NCBI RefSeq assembly: GCF_004331675.1
Contig: NZ_SJSN01000016.1
Location: 1-64,000 of the forward strand
Direction of reading: 5' to 3'
DNA from: Pedobacter frigidisoli
GTDB taxonomy: Bacteria > Bacteroidota > Bacteroidia > Sphingobacteriales > Sphingobacteriaceae
Length of the DNA: 64,000 nt
The first letter of the stretch is position 1. Each line of letters opens with the position of its first letter. A program made the position numbers and the translations under genes. The notes beneath the pieces were generated by a model, which had not been told where the DNA came from, searched no databases, and worked only from the letters and a program-made list of their open reading frames with translations. Of this stretch, positions 43,521 through 51,774 are shown piece after piece.

Positions 43521-44135
43521 ATGTTAGATTCAATTTTAAAATCGATAGTTAGCGATAATGTATTGCATGCCAAATGGTTAAATACGTTGTCTTATATGGA
43601 AAATGCAGGTGCGAAGAAGATTTCAGCTTCGGAGCATAAAGAAAATGTAAATCTGATTATTCTTAAACATGCTGCAGAAGAACATCGCCACGCATATTAC
43701 TTAAAAAAGCAGATTTCTAAGTTGGATGAGTCATTTTGTAAAACTTACACCAATGCAGAATTACTTTCGCCAAATCATACAAAATACTATTTACACGCAT
43801 TAGATATTGCAGTCTGTCGCTATATTAAAGCTGAATTTAACCTTTCGGGCTATGAGTTAAAATTCGCAGCTTACTTATTCGTTACTTATGCCATTGAAGT
43901 TCGTGCTGATGAACTTTACCCAGTTTATCAAAATATTTTGGATGAAGCTAAAAGCAAGGTAAATGTTAAATCAATTATCTTAGAAGAAGAGGGGCATTTA
44001 GAGGAAATGATCAATCAGTTAGTTGGTTTCTCTGATGATTGGGAAAATCATGCTGCTGAAGTGATTAAAATAGAAAAAGATTTATTTGACAATTGGGTTG
44101 AGGCACTAAACACTGAATTGGCCGTTAGCGCATAG
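43521..44135 (+). CDS. Ferritin-like putative di-iron protein, unknown function
   Basis: The 204-aa protein looks all-helical, without a signal peptide. Two E-x-x-H motifs, EEHRHAYYLKK (about residues 54-64) and EEEGHLEEM (about 155-163), alternate with further glutamates in LSYMENAG and YAIEVRADELYPVY, the spacing expected for a four-helix-bundle carboxylate-bridged di-iron site. I do not recognise the family by name. It follows the E2 gene after 71 bp; oxygen activation or iron handling is inference. Confidence 0.65.
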   Translation: MLDSILKSIVSDNVLHAKWLNTLSYMENAGAKKISASEHKENVNLIILKHAAEEHRHAYYLKKQISKLDESFCKTYTNAELLSPNHTKYYLHALDIAVCRYIKAEFNLSGYELKFAAYLFVTYAIEVRADELYPVYQNILDEAKSKVNVKSIILEEEGHLEEMINQLVGFSDDWENHAAEVIKIEKDLFDNWVEALNTELAVSA

Positions 44136-44237
44136 CTGTCATTCTAAAAGAAACTCTTAAAAACGTATTATGAGACGATAGATAGTTCTATTTTACATAA
44201 TTTATTAGTTGTCTATTGCCTTAAAGCTTATCCACCT

Positions 44238-44316
44238 CGTCATGCTGAACTTGATTCAGTTTCTTTCCTGCATGATGTTCATTTTATATGGGTACTGAAT
44301 CAAGTTCAGGACGACG
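44238..44316. repeat. GTCATGCTGAACTTGATTCAG inverted repeat
   Basis: CGTCATGCTGAACTTGATTC faces GTACTGAATCAAGTTCAG plus GACGACG over an inner spacer of about 27 nt. It belongs with the GTCATGCTGAAT group at 21748 and 32218. It lies in the gap before thioredoxin. Confidence 0.75.
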
Positions 44317-44400
44317 ACCGCTCGTATGTGGATAACAACCTCGATTAGCTTAGAAAAAACTAAATCCATAACCATTTGTTGCTAAATAAAATATAAAATC

Positions 44401-44696
44401 ATGGCTAAATTTTCAGAATTAATAAATGGGGATAAACCTGTTTTGGTAGATTTCTTTGCAGAATGGTGCGGTCCTTGCAAAATGATGAAACCAATTTTGG
44501 AACAATTGAAATCTCAGGTTGGCGATTCAGTTTCAATTATTAAAGTTGATATCGATAAAAATAAAGCAGCAGCCTCTGCATACAGTGTTCAAAGTGTACC
44601 AACCTTATGCTGTTCAAACAAGGTAAACAAGTTTGGCGCCAAAGTGGTGTATTGCAAGCCTCGCAGTTAAAACAGATAATCGATTCTCATTCTTAA
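44401..44696 (+). pseudogene. Thioredoxin, frameshifted near the C-terminus
   Basis: The N-terminal part is a normal thioredoxin with active site W22-C-G-P-C26 and the cis-Pro region QSVPTL. After CCAACC at 44600-44605 the frame changes: reading one frame over gives LFKQGKQVWRQSGVLQ and continues to a stop at 44694-44696, the expected C-terminal third. Loss of one base in what should read acc-tta-atg-ctg explains it. As given, translation ends at 44670 with an unrelated tail. This is a sequencing error or a very recent mutation. Confidence 0.88.
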
Positions 44697-45368
44697 CTAT
44701 ACTTCTACCACGCTATTTGGAGTAACTGCAAAAATTTGTTCGTTAGTTTTAGGATAAATATTATACAGCCCTGTAAACGTACTGAAAGCGGGTAGAACTG
44801 CATAATCATTCCCAAAATAAAAACAGGGAAACTTTAAACGCTGTTTGGCTTTACCCTTAATGGTTACGCCAGGATGGATATGACCACTGATTGGATATAA
44901 TTCTTCTTCGGTACATTTTGGCGCATCATGAATAAAGCAAAAAGGACCGAGGCAAAAACTCGGTTCGTGGATATCAATTTGCATTGATGCATAATCAGCA
45001 TTTGCCAATCTATCATGATTTCCCTTTACCAACAAGAAATTTAACTCACCATATTGCTTTCTCCATGCTGCAAACTCATTAATATCAGTATTTAAACCGT
45101 GATGAAACATATCACCATTGATTAACAAAGTTTTAGGATTATACTTCTCAATCAATACACCCAATCTTTGTAAATCATTTTGAGCAATGGTAGACGGCAC
45201 TTGAACGCCTGCCGAACGAAAGTGTGCCGATTTGCCTAAATGCAAATCGCTGATGGCTAAAAGTTGGTGATGAGGTAAGTATAAAGCCCTTTCTTTATCT
45301 AAAATCAGTTCTTCTCCGTGGCTCGTAATCGTCATTAATCTATTTGTTTTTTTAGTATTGCATTTCAT
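44697..45368 (-). CDS. pdeM: Ligase-associated DNA damage response endonuclease PdeM
   Basis: A 223-aa calcineurin-like metallophosphoesterase with SDLHLGKSAHFR, INGDMFHHG, VKGNHDR and SGHIHPG metal-binding motifs. This PdeM type is found with the Lhr-like helicase, ATP-dependent ligase and MBL exonuclease, as here, and is proposed to act as a nuclease in repair. The more typical start may be the Met in MTITSHGEE, 11 residues in. Its stop abuts the end of the thioredoxin gene on the other strand. Confidence 0.9.
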   Translation of the reverse strand: MKCNTKKTNRLMTITSHGEELILDKERALYLPHHQLLAISDLHLGKSAHFRSAGVQVPSTIAQNDLQRLGVLIEKYNPKTLLINGDMFHHGLNTDINEFAAWRKQYGELNFLLVKGNHDRLANADYASMQIDIHEPSFCLGPFCFIHDAPKCTEEELYPISGHIHPGVTIKGKAKQRLKFPCFYFGNDYAVLPAFSTFTGLYNIYPKTNEQIFAVTPNSVVEV

Positions 45369-45394
45369 CCAGCTAAGCCTAAGTAGAAAGTCTT

Positions 45395-45530
45395 CGTTCT
45401 ACTTTAAACCGGCCTAACAAATTTTTGGGAGAGCAGATGCAAGGCCTAATCACTTACTTTAATACAAAAATTTTCAGCCGGCAATTTTGTTTCTTTTGTT
45501 GTCAAAAGAAAAAAGCCTGTCCGGCCAGGA
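45395..45530. repeat. Intergenic element with CCGGCC hairpins
   Basis: GGCCTAACAAATTTTTG and CAAAAATTTTCAGCCGGC partly pair, followed by CCTGTCCGGCCAGG with a run of As. Read on the minus strand the latter is a short hairpin followed by six Ts, which could terminate the helicase transcript. The stretch resembles repetitive intergenic sequence common in this group. Confidence 0.4.
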
Positions 45531-45538
45531 CAAAATAC

Positions 45539-48016
45539 TTATTTTAATTTCTCCGATTCCGCTTTCATTCTCGCAATTCGTTGTTCCAATTCTTCCGAAC
45601 TCATATTTTCCCTTAAACTATCAACCTTAATCGGGAACGATAGTGGCGTAAAACTTTTAGGGTTTGTGATGATAACTGCACTATTTTGAATTCTTTCCAA
45701 AGCAGCGGCTAATCTAGGTTCTTCCAATTGCTGATAAAATACTTCATCGTACGCTTGGCGCAAAAGTAAATTATGTTTGTCGTAATCGCTAAAAACATTA
45801 AAAAATAAACCTGCCGATGACTGGAGGTGTTTATTGGCAACATATTTACCTGGATAACCCTGAAAAACCAAACCAGAAATACAGGCAATATCACGGAATT
45901 TTCTCCGAGCCATTTCAGTAGAATTGATACTCAGTGTAATATCCTCAGTCAGGTTTTTTGGCGAGAAAACTTCGTAAGCAATAGATTCATCCATCGGGAT
46001 TTCTGTTTCGCTTAACAGCTCAAAACCATAATCGTTCATCGCTATCGAAAAACTGATGGGCAACAATTTACTTAAACGATACGCAACCAAAGCCGCTAAA
46101 ACCTCATGAACCAAACGCCCCTCGAAAGGATAGGCGAAAAGATGAAAACCCTCTTTGTTGTTGATGAGTTCAATTAATAATTCATCATTTCGAGGCACAT
46201 GAGAACGTTTTTCTTGCAAAAGGAATAATGGATAGACAGAATCCAATTCTTCATCCTGATGTGTTTTATCTAATGCCTCATTATATTTTTTACGTAAAAC
46301 AGAACCCAGGTTTGAAGATAGGGGCAACCGACCACCGTTCCAACTTGGAGATATTGCATTTTTCTGTTTGCTAACCCGAACAATTACCGTCATATCTTTA
46401 ACATGCACAAATTCCAAAACCCGACCAGCCAAGCGGAAATTGTCACCGGCTTTTAAACGCGTAACAAAATATTCCTCCACCATACCAATATAACCACCTG
46501 AAAGAAATTTTACTTTTAGCATGGCATCACTTACAATGGTTCCGATGTGTAAACGATGTCGCATGGCGAGCTGTCGGCTTTTAACTTTCCACAGCCCGTC
46601 TTCATCTTTGGTAACCTTTTTGAATTCGTTGTAAGCGCTTAAACTGTCTCCACCCGAAGTAATAAATTGCATGACCCAAGTCCATTCTTCGGGCAAAATC
46701 ATTTTAAAAGCATGCGTATTTTTGATTTCCTCATAGATGATTTTATCATCAAAACCATCGCCAATGGCCAAAGTAACCAGATACTGAACCAAGGTGTCGA
46801 AAACCATAATGAAAGGTTCTCTACTTTCGATATTGTTGGTTTTGGCAGCTTCTTTAATAGCAGCTGCTTCAACTAATTCCAAGGCATGCGTAGGCAAAAA
46901 GTATATTTTCGAAACCTCATGCGGCGAGTGGCCCGAGCGACCCGCACGCTGTAAAAATCTAGCAACTCCTTTCGGCGAACCCACTTGAACAACGGTATCA
47001 ACTGGTTTAAAATCGACACCTAAATCTAATGATGAAGTAGCAATAACGGCTTTCAATTGACCTGTATGCAAGGCATCCTCAATCCAGTTGCGCAATTCAA
47101 AATCAATCGAACCATGGTGGATGGCAATTCTTCCCGCGAGTTCAGGTTCGATGTTTAGCAAATGCTGGTACCACATTTCCGATTGCCCACGCGTATTGAT
47201 GAAAATCAGCGTGGTTTTACTTTTCTCAATAATCGGAAGCAACTTATACGCTAATTTCAAGCCCAAATGTCCAGCCCATGGCAAGGTTTCAATGTCATCA
47301 GGAATGATAGATTTTATAATGATTTTCTTTTCTAAATTGGCTTTGATGATGATTCTTTTGGCATCTTCGTTAGGTTCCAGAACATCTAAAGCCTCTTCGA
47401 TATTTCCGATAGTTGCAGAAATTCCCCAAACTCTTAAAAACTGATTCTTCTCTAATTTTTGCAAACCTTTAATCCTGGAAACGGCAAGCTCGACTAATAC
47501 CCCACGTTTACTGCCCAACAATTCATGCCATTCATCGGCAACAATGCATTTTAGGTTTTTAAACAGTGTTGAAGAGCCCTTTTGAGCCAATAACAGATGG
47601 AGGCTTTCGGGCGTAATTAACAAAATTTCGGGCATCGATTTTTTCTGCTGTACTTTTTCTGCTTGCGAGGTATCGCCATTTCTTACGCCCACATTCCAGT
47701 CTAATTCGAGTTCTGTTAACGTTTCTCGCATGGCTCTGGCAATATCTTTTGCCAACGAGCGAAGTGGGGTAATCCAAATGAGCTGCAAGCGGTCTTTGGC
47801 TTTTTTGTTGCTCGCCTCTGATGCATTTAAAGCTTCTATAGCAACAGCTAAAAATAAAGAGAATGTTTTTCCGAAACCAGTTGGTGCGTTTACCAAACCG
47901 CTGTATCCGTTCAGGTAATTTTGCCAGGCATCTTCCTGAAATTTAAACGGCTTGCGACCATTGGCTTTAAGCCATTGCTTAATTTTTTTATAGCCTTTGG
48001 TTTTCGTTTGGTCCAT
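45539..48016 (-). CDS. Ligase-associated DNA damage response DEXH-box helicase (Lhr-like)
   Basis: The 825-aa superfamily 2 helicase has NAPTGFGKTFSLFLA (Walker A), ADEWHELLG (DEWH box), WGISATIGN (motif III) and QRAGRSGHSPHE (motif VI), then the Lhr winged-helix and C-terminal DUF-type region. The length fits the ligase-associated subgroup. It lies between PdeM and the ATP-dependent ligase, all on the minus strand. It likely unwinds or remodels damaged DNA. Confidence 0.94.
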   Translation of the reverse strand: MDQTKTKGYKKIKQWLKANGRKPFKFQEDAWQNYLNGYSGLVNAPTGFGKTFSLFLAVAIEALNASEASNKKAKDRLQLIWITPLRSLAKDIARAMRETLTELELDWNVGVRNGDTSQAEKVQQKKSMPEILLITPESLHLLLAQKGSSTLFKNLKCIVADEWHELLGSKRGVLVELAVSRIKGLQKLEKNQFLRVWGISATIGNIEEALDVLEPNEDAKRIIIKANLEKKIIIKSIIPDDIETLPWAGHLGLKLAYKLLPIIEKSKTTLIFINTRGQSEMWYQHLLNIEPELAGRIAIHHGSIDFELRNWIEDALHTGQLKAVIATSSLDLGVDFKPVDTVVQVGSPKGVARFLQRAGRSGHSPHEVSKIYFLPTHALELVEAAAIKEAAKTNNIESREPFIMVFDTLVQYLVTLAIGDGFDDKIIYEEIKNTHAFKMILPEEWTWVMQFITSGGDSLSAYNEFKKVTKDEDGLWKVKSRQLAMRHRLHIGTIVSDAMLKVKFLSGGYIGMVEEYFVTRLKAGDNFRLAGRVLEFVHVKDMTVIVRVSKQKNAISPSWNGGRLPLSSNLGSVLRKKYNEALDKTHQDEELDSVYPLFLLQEKRSHVPRNDELLIELINNKEGFHLFAYPFEGRLVHEVLAALVAYRLSKLLPISFSIAMNDYGFELLSETEIPMDESIAYEVFSPKNLTEDITLSINSTEMARRKFRDIACISGLVFQGYPGKYVANKHLQSSAGLFFNVFSDYDKHNLLLRQAYDEVFYQQLEEPRLAAALERIQNSAVIITNPKSFTPLSFPIKVDSLRENMSSEELEQRIARMKAESEKLK

Positions 48017-48044
48017 GTATAATTGTAATTTCTATATTTTAAAT

Positions 48045-48232
48045 TTGAAAAGCAATTTCAGTAATTCTTCGGTTGCATCAGTCCCGCCATTTGCTACAAT
48101 CTTTTTAAATAACCTCTGTCATTCTGAGGAACGAAGAATCTGTTTCATCGGTTGCAGATACTTCGTTCCTCAGTATGACAGATTATTCAAGGTTGCTGCT
48201 CTTAAAAAGTATTTTCGCTTCTGTCGGGTTTA
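48045..48232 (+). repeat. Composite interspersed repeat, copy 4 (best preserved)
   Basis: Starts TTGAAAAGCAATTTCAG, then CAGTCCCGCCATTTGC, CAATCTTTTTAAATAAC, the hairpin CTGTCATTCTGAGGAACG...CGTTCCTCAGTATGACAG (48116-48181), TATTCAAGGTTGCTGC, AAAAAGTATTTTCGCTTC and TGTCGGGTTTA. It separates the helicase and ligase genes, which are otherwise on the same strand. The whole 341-bp gap (48017-48357) is repeat DNA. Confidence 0.85.
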
Positions 48233-48258
48233 AAATAGCAAGGTAAACCTAAGTAAAA

Positions 48259-48360
48259 TAAACCTGACAGGAGCGAGCACGAAACCCGATTTTTCTATCG
48301 GGTGAGTAAAGTGTATGGCAGGGCTTTCGGTTCCGATATGTACAGAAACCTGCTTTTCTA
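48259..48360 (-). repeat. Partial composite repeat at the ligase 3' end
   Basis: Runs from TAAACCTGACAGGAGCG to CTGCTTTTCTA, the two family ends, with an ACCCGATTTTTCTATCGGGT hairpin inside and no GTCATTCTGAGG centre. Its last bases (CTA, 48358-48360) supply the stop codon of the DNA ligase on the minus strand. Confidence 0.5.
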
Positions 48361-49956
48361 ATCATTTATAAATGTTGAAGCCAACAATTGTCGCAAATCT
48401 TCTAATGTGTTAATTTCTGCAGCTTTTTTATCTTTCCGCCACCGCAAAATACGAGGGAAACGGAGTGCCAAGCCAGCCTTATGCCGTTTACTTTCTGCAA
48501 TTCCCTCAAACGCAATTTCGAAAACCAATTCAGGTTTTACGGTTCTAACGGGTCCGAATTTCTCGATTGCATTTTTGGTTACAAACGAATTTACTTCCTT
48601 AATTTCTTTATCAGTTAAGCCAGAATAAGCTTTTGCAATCGTAACCAAATTTTCGCCATCGCGAACTGCGAAAGTATAATCGGTAAAGAAATTCGCCCTG
48701 CGGCCACTACCTTTCTGGGCATAAATCATAACCGCATCAACGGTGTAAGGATTAATCTTCCATTTCCACCAATCACCACGTTTACGACCGCTGTGGTAAT
48801 GAGAACTTAGTCTTTTGAGCATAATGCCCTCGCTGTTAATAGAGCGTGAAGTTTGCCTTAACTCTGCCAGTTCTTCCCAGGTTTTGCAATTTATAACGGG
48901 CGATAAAATGACAGCACTTTCATCCAGACCGCCAATCAATTGTTCTAATATTTTTCTTCTCTCACTCAATGGTTGTTCACGGAAATCATTGGTTTCGTAT
49001 TCTAAAATATCGTAAACAAAGAAACCAATTGGTGCATCTTCCAGCTGTTTTTTGCTTATCGTTTTGCGATTTAAACGTTGCTGTAAAGTGCTGAAAGACA
49101 AAACCTGTTTATCTTGAACGGCCAATATTTCGCCATCCAGAACAACACCATCAGGCAAAACATCAATTAAAAAATGAAGTTCTGGAAACTGTTCTGTTAC
49201 CAATTCTTCGCCTCGGCTCCAGATAAATAATTCGCCATTTCGTTTTACAATTTGTCCGCGGATGCCATCCCATTTCCATTCTGCCTGCCAATCTGCAATA
49301 TCGCCCAGTTTTTCAGTTTCTTGTTCTAATGCATAAGCCAAACAAAAAGGATAAGGCCATGAGTTATCGGTATTGACGTGAAGTCCATTAATCAGCTCTG
49401 TAAAAGTAATTTCATAAGGATTCCACTTACCCATAATGCTGTGCATAATCTGTGCGCTATCCAAACTACTTTGTTTGGCTAAAGCATTTACCAACATTTT
49501 ATTGGAGACGCCAATTCTAAAATTCCCTGAAATCAATTTATTAAAAATGAAACGCTCTTGGGTTTCCAAGGTGTTCCATGCGTTTAAAATGAAATTCTTT
49601 TTTGTTTCATCATCCTTTCCCTCTAAATCATGCAAATTTTCAATCCATTTATGTAACTGGAAATCAGATGTATGTTCGGCAGGGGGCAGGAGCAAGGCAA
49701 TGGTTTCACTTAAATCCCCAACGTTCGAGTAACTTTCAGAAAATAACCATTCGGGTGTTTGCGTAATTTCTATTGCCCAATATTTTAATAAGGCCGACTT
49801 AATTGGTCGCCGTGGTTTCTTGCCTGTAAATAAAGCGATTACCCAAATTTTATCTTTGTCATCCGCATAGTTGAAATAATCAACCAACGCCGCAATTTTA
49901 TCATTAGTTTTATTGCTCAATTCGAGCTGTTGAATTAACTTGGCGAATCGTTTCAT
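48358..49956 (-). CDS. ATP-dependent DNA ligase (ligase-associated repair cluster)
   Basis: A 532-aa ligase with an N-terminal helical domain, the adenylation domain with motif I EWKWDGIRGQ (nucleophile Lys), LDGEILAV and GIMLKRL motifs, RGDWWKWK (motif V) and a C-terminal OB domain. It matches the cisplatin-damage-response type and is not LigA (NAD-dependent). Its start overlaps the exonuclease stop by 4 nt, so the two are translationally coupled. Confidence 0.94.
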   Translation of the reverse strand: MKRFAKLIQQLELSNKTNDKIAALVDYFNYADDKDKIWVIALFTGKKPRRPIKSALLKYWAIEITQTPEWLFSESYSNVGDLSETIALLLPPAEHTSDFQLHKWIENLHDLEGKDDETKKNFILNAWNTLETQERFIFNKLISGNFRIGVSNKMLVNALAKQSSLDSAQIMHSIMGKWNPYEITFTELINGLHVNTDNSWPYPFCLAYALEQETEKLGDIADWQAEWKWDGIRGQIVKRNGELFIWSRGEELVTEQFPELHFLIDVLPDGVVLDGEILAVQDKQVLSFSTLQQRLNRKTISKKQLEDAPIGFFVYDILEYETNDFREQPLSERRKILEQLIGGLDESAVILSPVINCKTWEELAELRQTSRSINSEGIMLKRLSSHYHSGRKRGDWWKWKINPYTVDAVMIYAQKGSGRRANFFTDYTFAVRDGENLVTIAKAYSGLTDKEIKEVNSFVTKNAIEKFGPVRTVKPELVFEIAFEGIAESKRHKAGLALRFPRILRWRKDKKAAEINTLEDLRQLLASTFIND

Positions 49957-51008
49957 ACTGATTTTTGGTTTTCGATTTCAGTATTGGTGTTTTCTGCATC
50001 AGCCAAATCAACTTTATTTTCTTCATCATCTTCCTGGCCGAACTTGGTCATTACTTCTTCTGATTCAATTCCCTCATCATTTAAAAAACGACTAAAAGCT
50101 GCCGTAAAACCATGTGTAACATAAACTTTTTCAGCACCGGTCGCCGTAATGGCATCCATTAACCCAGTCCAATCGGCATGGTCGCTCAAGGCAAAGCCAG
50201 CATCGGCACTTTGCCAACGGCGATGTGCCCTAACCTGCATCCAACCAGAACAAATGCCCGTTACGGGATGCGATAAATTTTTAATCCATCGGCTATCCCG
50301 CATAGCGGGAGGCACAATTACAATTCCTTTTTGCAATTCATCTTTAGTGGTTTCAGGTGTAATGCGAATGGTTTCAGGTAAGTTAACACCAGCATTGATA
50401 ATCACTTCATTTAAGTTTGCAATACTATTGTGAACGTAAATTGGAACATCGCCTGCAAGGTTTTTAATTAAGCGCTGTGCCTTGCCCAAACTATAAGCAA
50501 TCAACACACTTGTTTTCTGCTGAGGGATGTTATCGTTAACCCAACTTTTAATTTTATCGAAAACGATATCTTGCTTTTGCCATTTGTAAACAGGTAAGCC
50601 GAAAGTGCTCTCCGAAACAAATGAATGGCATTTTACAGGTTCAAAAACATCACTGATGCCATCATCTTCAGTTTTATAATCGCCTGAAATTACACAGATT
50701 TCGCCTTTGTATTCCAATCTAACTTGTGCTGAACCAATAATATGCCCTGCAGGATAAAAGGAAATATTAACCCCGTTACGAACAATGCTTTCGCCATAAT
50801 TAAGTGTTTCTACATCTAAATCTTCACTTATTCTGCGCTTAATTATTGGCTTTGTGAGTGTATGGCAGAGGTAATGTTTATTGCCAAAACGAACATGGTC
50901 GCTATGGCCGTGAGTAGTTACGGCATAATCTACAGGCCACCAAGGGTCTACGTAAAAGTCGCCTTGCTTGCAATAGATGCCTCTTTTGGTAAATTCGATT
51001 AATGCCAT
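49953..51008 (-). CDS. Ligase-associated DNA damage response exonuclease (MBL fold)
   Basis: The 351-aa protein is a metallo-beta-lactamase/beta-CASP nuclease with TTHGHSDHVR (HxHxDH), AGHIIGSAQV, SGDYKTEDDG and a final ALSDHADWTG. It corresponds to the exonuclease of the ligase-associated set and is the first gene of the minus-strand cluster. A triple palindromic repeat lies directly upstream. An acidic tail (about the last 30 residues) is unstructured. Confidence 0.93.
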   Translation of the reverse strand: MALIEFTKRGIYCKQGDFYVDPWWPVDYAVTTHGHSDHVRFGNKHYLCHTLTKPIIKRRISEDLDVETLNYGESIVRNGVNISFYPAGHIIGSAQVRLEYKGEICVISGDYKTEDDGISDVFEPVKCHSFVSESTFGLPVYKWQKQDIVFDKIKSWVNDNIPQQKTSVLIAYSLGKAQRLIKNLAGDVPIYVHNSIANLNEVIINAGVNLPETIRITPETTKDELQKGIVIVPPAMRDSRWIKNLSHPVTGICSGWMQVRAHRRWQSADAGFALSDHADWTGLMDAITATGAEKVYVTHGFTAAFSRFLNDEGIESEEVMTKFGQEDDEENKVDLADAENTNTEIENQKSV

Positions 51009-51048
51009 GACTACTAAACAATAATTTCAGGTATAAGTTTTAAGGTAA

Positions 51049-51124
51049 TATCGGGTAATTAGCCGATAAATTGAAATATCGGGTAATTAGCCGATAAATT
51101 GAAATATCGGGTAATTACCCGATA
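51049..51124. promoter_or_regulatory. Three palindromic operator-like repeats, 28-bp period
   Basis: Three 20-bp sites start at 51049, 51077 and 51105, exactly 28 bp apart. The third, TATCGGGTAATTACCCGATA, is a perfect palindrome; the first two differ by one base (AGCC for ACCC). The linker ATTGAAA is also repeated. They lie between the divergent exonuclease and satD genes, where a repressor could control both. Binding by SatD is inferred from its HTH, not shown. Confidence 0.75.
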
Positions 51125-51162
51125 ATTTTTTGAAATGTAATTTATTAGCACGATATTGTAGT

Positions 51163-51774
51163 ATGATTTGCATTATAACAGGCGATATTGTTGGCTCAAG
51201 AAAGATAAAGGATAGCTGGTTGCTAAGCTTAAAAAATGCTTTAAAAGTAGTTTCAGGGCAGAATAGCAAATGGGAAATTTATCGTGGGGATAGTTTTCAG
51301 GTAGAAGTAGAACCAGAAGATGCCATTAGAACTGCTGCTTATTTAAAGGCTTGCATCAGAATAAATAAGCCTGCCGATGTAAGGATGGGAATCGGTATTG
51401 GTGATGTAAAAAGCAAGCGCAAAAAGCTTTCAGAATCTAGTGGAGATGCTTTTGTGAATTCTGGAGCCGCTTTTGACAGCCTGAAACAAGCTAAAGTGAA
51501 TTTAGCTATCAAAACTGATTTACCTGATTTTGATGAAGAAATTAATGTGTTAATTAAGTTATCTTTAATTGCGATGGATAGTTGGGGAATAGTAGCGGCA
51601 GAAATGGTAAAACTGGCTTTGGAGAACGAAAATGTAGTTCAAAGTGAGTTGGCGGTTCTTTCTGGTAGAACTCAATCTTTGGTAAGCGAGGCGTTAAAAC
51701 GTGCTCATTATTCTGAATTGATGGAAATGGATAAGCTATATCGTAAAAAATTGAACCAAGTACTTTCTAAATAA
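51163..51774 (+). CDS. satD: SatD family protein with C-terminal HTH
   Basis: From the ATG at 51163 the protein is 203 aa and begins MICIITGDIVGSRKI, the SatD signature. The N-terminal two-thirds resembles a nucleotide-cyclase-like fold (YRGDSFQVEV, RMGIGIGDV). The C-terminus (VVQSELAVLSGRTQSLVSEALKRA, about 165-190) looks like a helix-turn-helix. The next gene starts within its stop codon (TAATG). SatD genes are often paired with a DUF3307 membrane protein, as here. Its molecular function is not established. Confidence 0.82.
   Translation: MICIITGDIVGSRKIKDSWLLSLKNALKVVSGQNSKWEIYRGDSFQVEVEPEDAIRTAAYLKACIRINKPADVRMGIGIGDVKSKRKKLSESSGDAFVNSGAAFDSLKQAKVNLAIKTDLPDFDEEINVLIKLSLIAMDSWGIVAAEMVKLALENENVVQSELAVLSGRTQSLVSEALKRAHYSELMEMDKLYRKKLNQVLSK

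Noticed and set aside
47088..47444. 118-aa plus-strand frame inside the helicase gene
   Set aside because: Opposite to clear helicase motifs; composition is that of an antisense shadow.
51049..51124. CRISPR array
   Set aside because: The repeat period is 28 bp with identical short linkers, not unique spacers, and there are no cas genes. The sites are palindromic operators.
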